Shown here one piece after another: positions 4,386 through 5,639 of a stretch of 5,639 bases of DNA. Every line of letters starts with the position of its first letter. Position 1 is the first letter of the stretch. The notes under the pieces were generated by a model. That model did no database searches. It had not been told where the DNA came from and was given only the letters and a program-made list of their open reading frames with translations. The stretch spans positions 1 to 5,639 of the forward strand of contig JABCYT010000270.1 in the NCBI GenBank assembly GCA_013290035.1. Direction: 5' to 3'. The position numbers and the translations under genes are program-made. The DNA is from Alphaproteobacteria bacterium. GTDB taxonomy: Bacteria; Pseudomonadota; Alphaproteobacteria; Reyranellales; Reyranellaceae.

Positions 4386-5528
4386 TCAGGCGGCGATGGC
4401 GTCGTCGAGCAGGCCGCGCAGGGTTCTTTCATCGACCTCGCGGCTCACGAAGGTCTTGCCGATGCCGCGCGTCAGGATGAAGGCGAGCTTGCCGCCCTCG
4501 GCTTTCTTGTCGCCGCGCATGTGGTCGATCAGGCGGTTCGCGTCCCACTGCCGCCGGTTGTCGCCGCCGATCGAGCGCAGCCGCACCGGCAGGCCGACGG
4601 CGCCGAGATGGCGGCGCACCCGCAGGGCGTCGTCGGCCGGACAGAGGCCGAGACGGGCCGAGAGATCGAACGCCATCGCCATGCCCGCCCCCACCGCCTC
4701 GCCGTGCAGCAGGTCCGGGCCGAAGCCCGTCTCGGCTTCCAGCGCGTGGCCGAACGTATGCCCGAGATTGAGCAGGGCGCGGAGGTCGGTCGTCTCGCGT
4801 TCGTCGGCCGCCACGATGCGCGCCTTGGCCAGACAGCTCTGCTCGATGGCATAGGTGCGCTTGGCGGCATCGCCCGACAGCACGGCGGCGCCGTTCTTCT
4901 CGCACCAGGCGAAGAACTCCGGCATGTCGATCAGCCCGTACTTGGCAACCTCGGCATAGCCCGCCAGCAGCTCGCGTTTGGGCAGCGTGTCGAGCACGTC
5001 GGTGTCGGCCAGCACCAAACGCGGCTGGTAGAAGGCGCCCACCAGGTTCTTGCCGTGGCGCGTGTTGATGCCGGTCTTACCGCCGACCGAGGAATCGACC
5101 TGGGCAAGCAGCGTCGTCGGCACCTGGATGAAGTCGACGCCGCGCAGCAGCACCGCGGCGGCGAAGCCTGCAAGGTCGCCGACCACGCCGCCGCCCAGCG
5201 CCACCAGGGTCGTCTTGCGGTCAGGACGCCGGTCGAGCAATTCATTCATCAACCGGCCGAAGGCGCCGAACTCCTTGCTGCTTTCGCCCGCCGGCACGGT
5301 GATCGACGTGGTGCGTACGCCTGCTTTGTCGAACGAGGCCGCAAGCCTTGCGCCGTAGAGCGGCGCCACCGTCTGGTCGCTGACGACGATGACGCGCGGC
5401 GCGGCCAGCAGGGGGCGGCTGAGCTCGCCGGCGCGATCGATCAGGCCGGGGCCGATGGCGATGTCGTAGCCGCGGCCGGCGAGGTCGACGCGGATGGTGC
5501 TTGCCTTGGTGCTTGCCGGGGTGCTCAT
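4386..5528 (-). CDS. aroB: 3-dehydroquinate synthase AroB
   Basis: AroB converts DAHP to 3-dehydroquinate, the second step of the shikimate pathway, in the cytoplasm with NAD+ and a divalent metal (Zn2+ or Co2+). The 380-residue length is normal for the family. Visible signatures are PAGESSK (79-85), the nucleotide-binding LGGGVVGDLAGF (111-122), VPTTLLAQVDSSVGGKTGIN (136-155) and GYAEVAKYGLI (190-200). NLGHTFGHALE is at 254-264 and LLHGEAV at 273-279. By analogy with characterised enzymes the metal ligands should be E193, H257 and H275, all present. A conserved RGDKK is at 338-342. The N-terminus has about ten extra residues (STPASTKAST) encoded by a 12-base tandem repeat. The ATG at 5528 overlaps the aroK stop as ATGA and has AAGGTG upstream, so aroK and aroB are one operon. 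The 9-base gap to the transporter gene indicates continued transcription. Confidence 0.97.
   Translation of the reverse strand: MSTPASTKASTIRVDLAGRGYDIAIGPGLIDRAGELSRPLLAAPRVIVVSDQTVAPLYGARLAASFDKAGVRTTSITVPAGESSKEFGAFGRLMNELLDRRPDRKTTLVALGGGVVGDLAGFAAAVLLRGVDFIQVPTTLLAQVDSSVGGKTGINTRHGKNLVGAFYQPRLVLADTDVLDTLPKRELLAGYAEVAKYGLIDMPEFFAWCEKNGAAVLSGDAAKRTYAIEQSCLAKARIVAADERETTDLRALLNLGHTFGHALEAETGFGPDLLHGEAVGAGMAMAFDLSARLGLCPADDALRVRRHLGAVGLPVRLRSIGGDNRRQWDANRLIDHMRGDKKAEGGKLAFILTRGIGKTFVSREVDERTLRGLLDDAIAA
5496..5526 (-). repeat. 12-base tandem repeat in the first codons of aroB
   Basis: GGTGCTTGCC occurs at 5496-5505 and again at 5508-5517, exactly 12 bases apart, with a shortened third copy GGTGCTC at 5520-5526. 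On the coding strand these are AGCACC units separated by CCGGCA and AAGGCA, which give the Ser-Thr-x-Ala pattern of residues 2-11 in AroB. The unit is a multiple of three, so copy changes would keep the frame and alter only a dispensable N-terminal extension. Confidence 0.7.
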
Positions 5529-5639
5529 GCCTGCACCTTGGCCTTCTCGGCGATCAGGAACGCACGCAATGCCTCGATCACCTGCTCGGTCGTGCGATCG
5601 GCCGGCTGCGCGGTCGAGTCGACGATGATGTCGGCCTCG
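5525..5639 (-). CDS. aroK: Shikimate kinase AroK, C-terminal end (gene runs off the right edge)
   Basis: Shikimate kinase phosphorylates shikimate with ATP, the fifth step of the shikimate pathway. Only the last 37 codons are visible. My translation of the minus strand begins EADIIVDSTAQPADRTTEQV and ends AFLIAEKAKVQA before a TGA at 5527-5525. The block EADIIVDS...RTTEQVIEALRAFL matches the C-terminal strand and helix of the kinase (family pattern YxexADxxvdt...sxexvvexI). The P-loop and shikimate-binding arginines lie outside the window. The stop overlaps the aroB start by four bases (ATGA), the classical aroK-aroB arrangement, which strengthens the assignment of this short fragment. Confidence 0.88.
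   Translation of the reverse strand, partial: EADIIVDSTAQPADRTTEQVIEALRAFLIAEKAKVQA

Noticed and set aside
1..5639. Mobile elements, CRISPR array, tRNA or rRNA genes, phage or defence genes
   Set aside because: Apart from the palindrome no terminal repeats, regularly spaced repeats, transposase or integrase motifs or RNA gene patterns were seen; almost all bases lie in recognisable housekeeping genes.

Overview
The window reads as an ordinary chromosomal segment of a GC-rich alphaproteobacterium. Base composition, the GC-ending codons, the CobS/CobT pair of the aerobic cobaltochelatase type, and the gene set aroK-aroB, a CorB-like transporter, bolA, a short DnaJ-like gene and cobS-cobT all point that way. 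The lineage within the class cannot be fixed from sequence alone. A Rhodospirillales- or Reyranella-like organism is only a guess.

Layout from left to right: cobT (minus strand, 5' part only, 1-264); cobS (minus, 276-1280); a 109-base spacer with a possible promoter and several dyads; a DnaJ-like gene (minus, 1390-1971); a 47-base divergent promoter region; bolA (plus, 2019-2330); a nested palindromic repeat (2301-2359) that overlaps the end of bolA and fills most of a convergent gap; a DUF2889 gene (minus, 2369-3031); a CorB/CNNM-type transporter gene (minus, 3072-4376); aroB (minus, 4386-5528); and the 3' end of aroK (minus, 5525-5639). Coding density is very high and no gene-free stretch exceeds about 110 bases.

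Two minus-strand transcription units are likely. The first runs aroK>aroB>CorB-like>DUF2889. It has a 4-base aroK/aroB overlap, a 9-base gap and then a 40-base gap with a small hairpin, and it combines two shikimate-pathway enzymes with a probable Mg2+ transporter and a conserved protein of unknown function. The second runs dnaJ-like>cobS>cobT, with an 11-base gap between cobS and cobT, and supplies the ATPase/chaperone-like subunits of the CobNST cobaltochelatase (CobN is not in the window). bolA lies alone on the plus strand between them, divergent from dnaJ and convergent with DUF2889.

I see no mobile genes, RNA genes, CRISPR, riboswitch or defence module, and no convincing new multi-gene system. 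The most distinctive item is the near-perfect nested palindrome at 2301-2359, which looks like a dispersed REP/BIME-type element and has apparently rewritten the last nine codons and the stop of bolA. Lesser items are a possible leaderless dnaJ promoter overlapping the bolA leader, a dyad-rich cobS leader, and a 12-base tandem repeat at the start of aroB.
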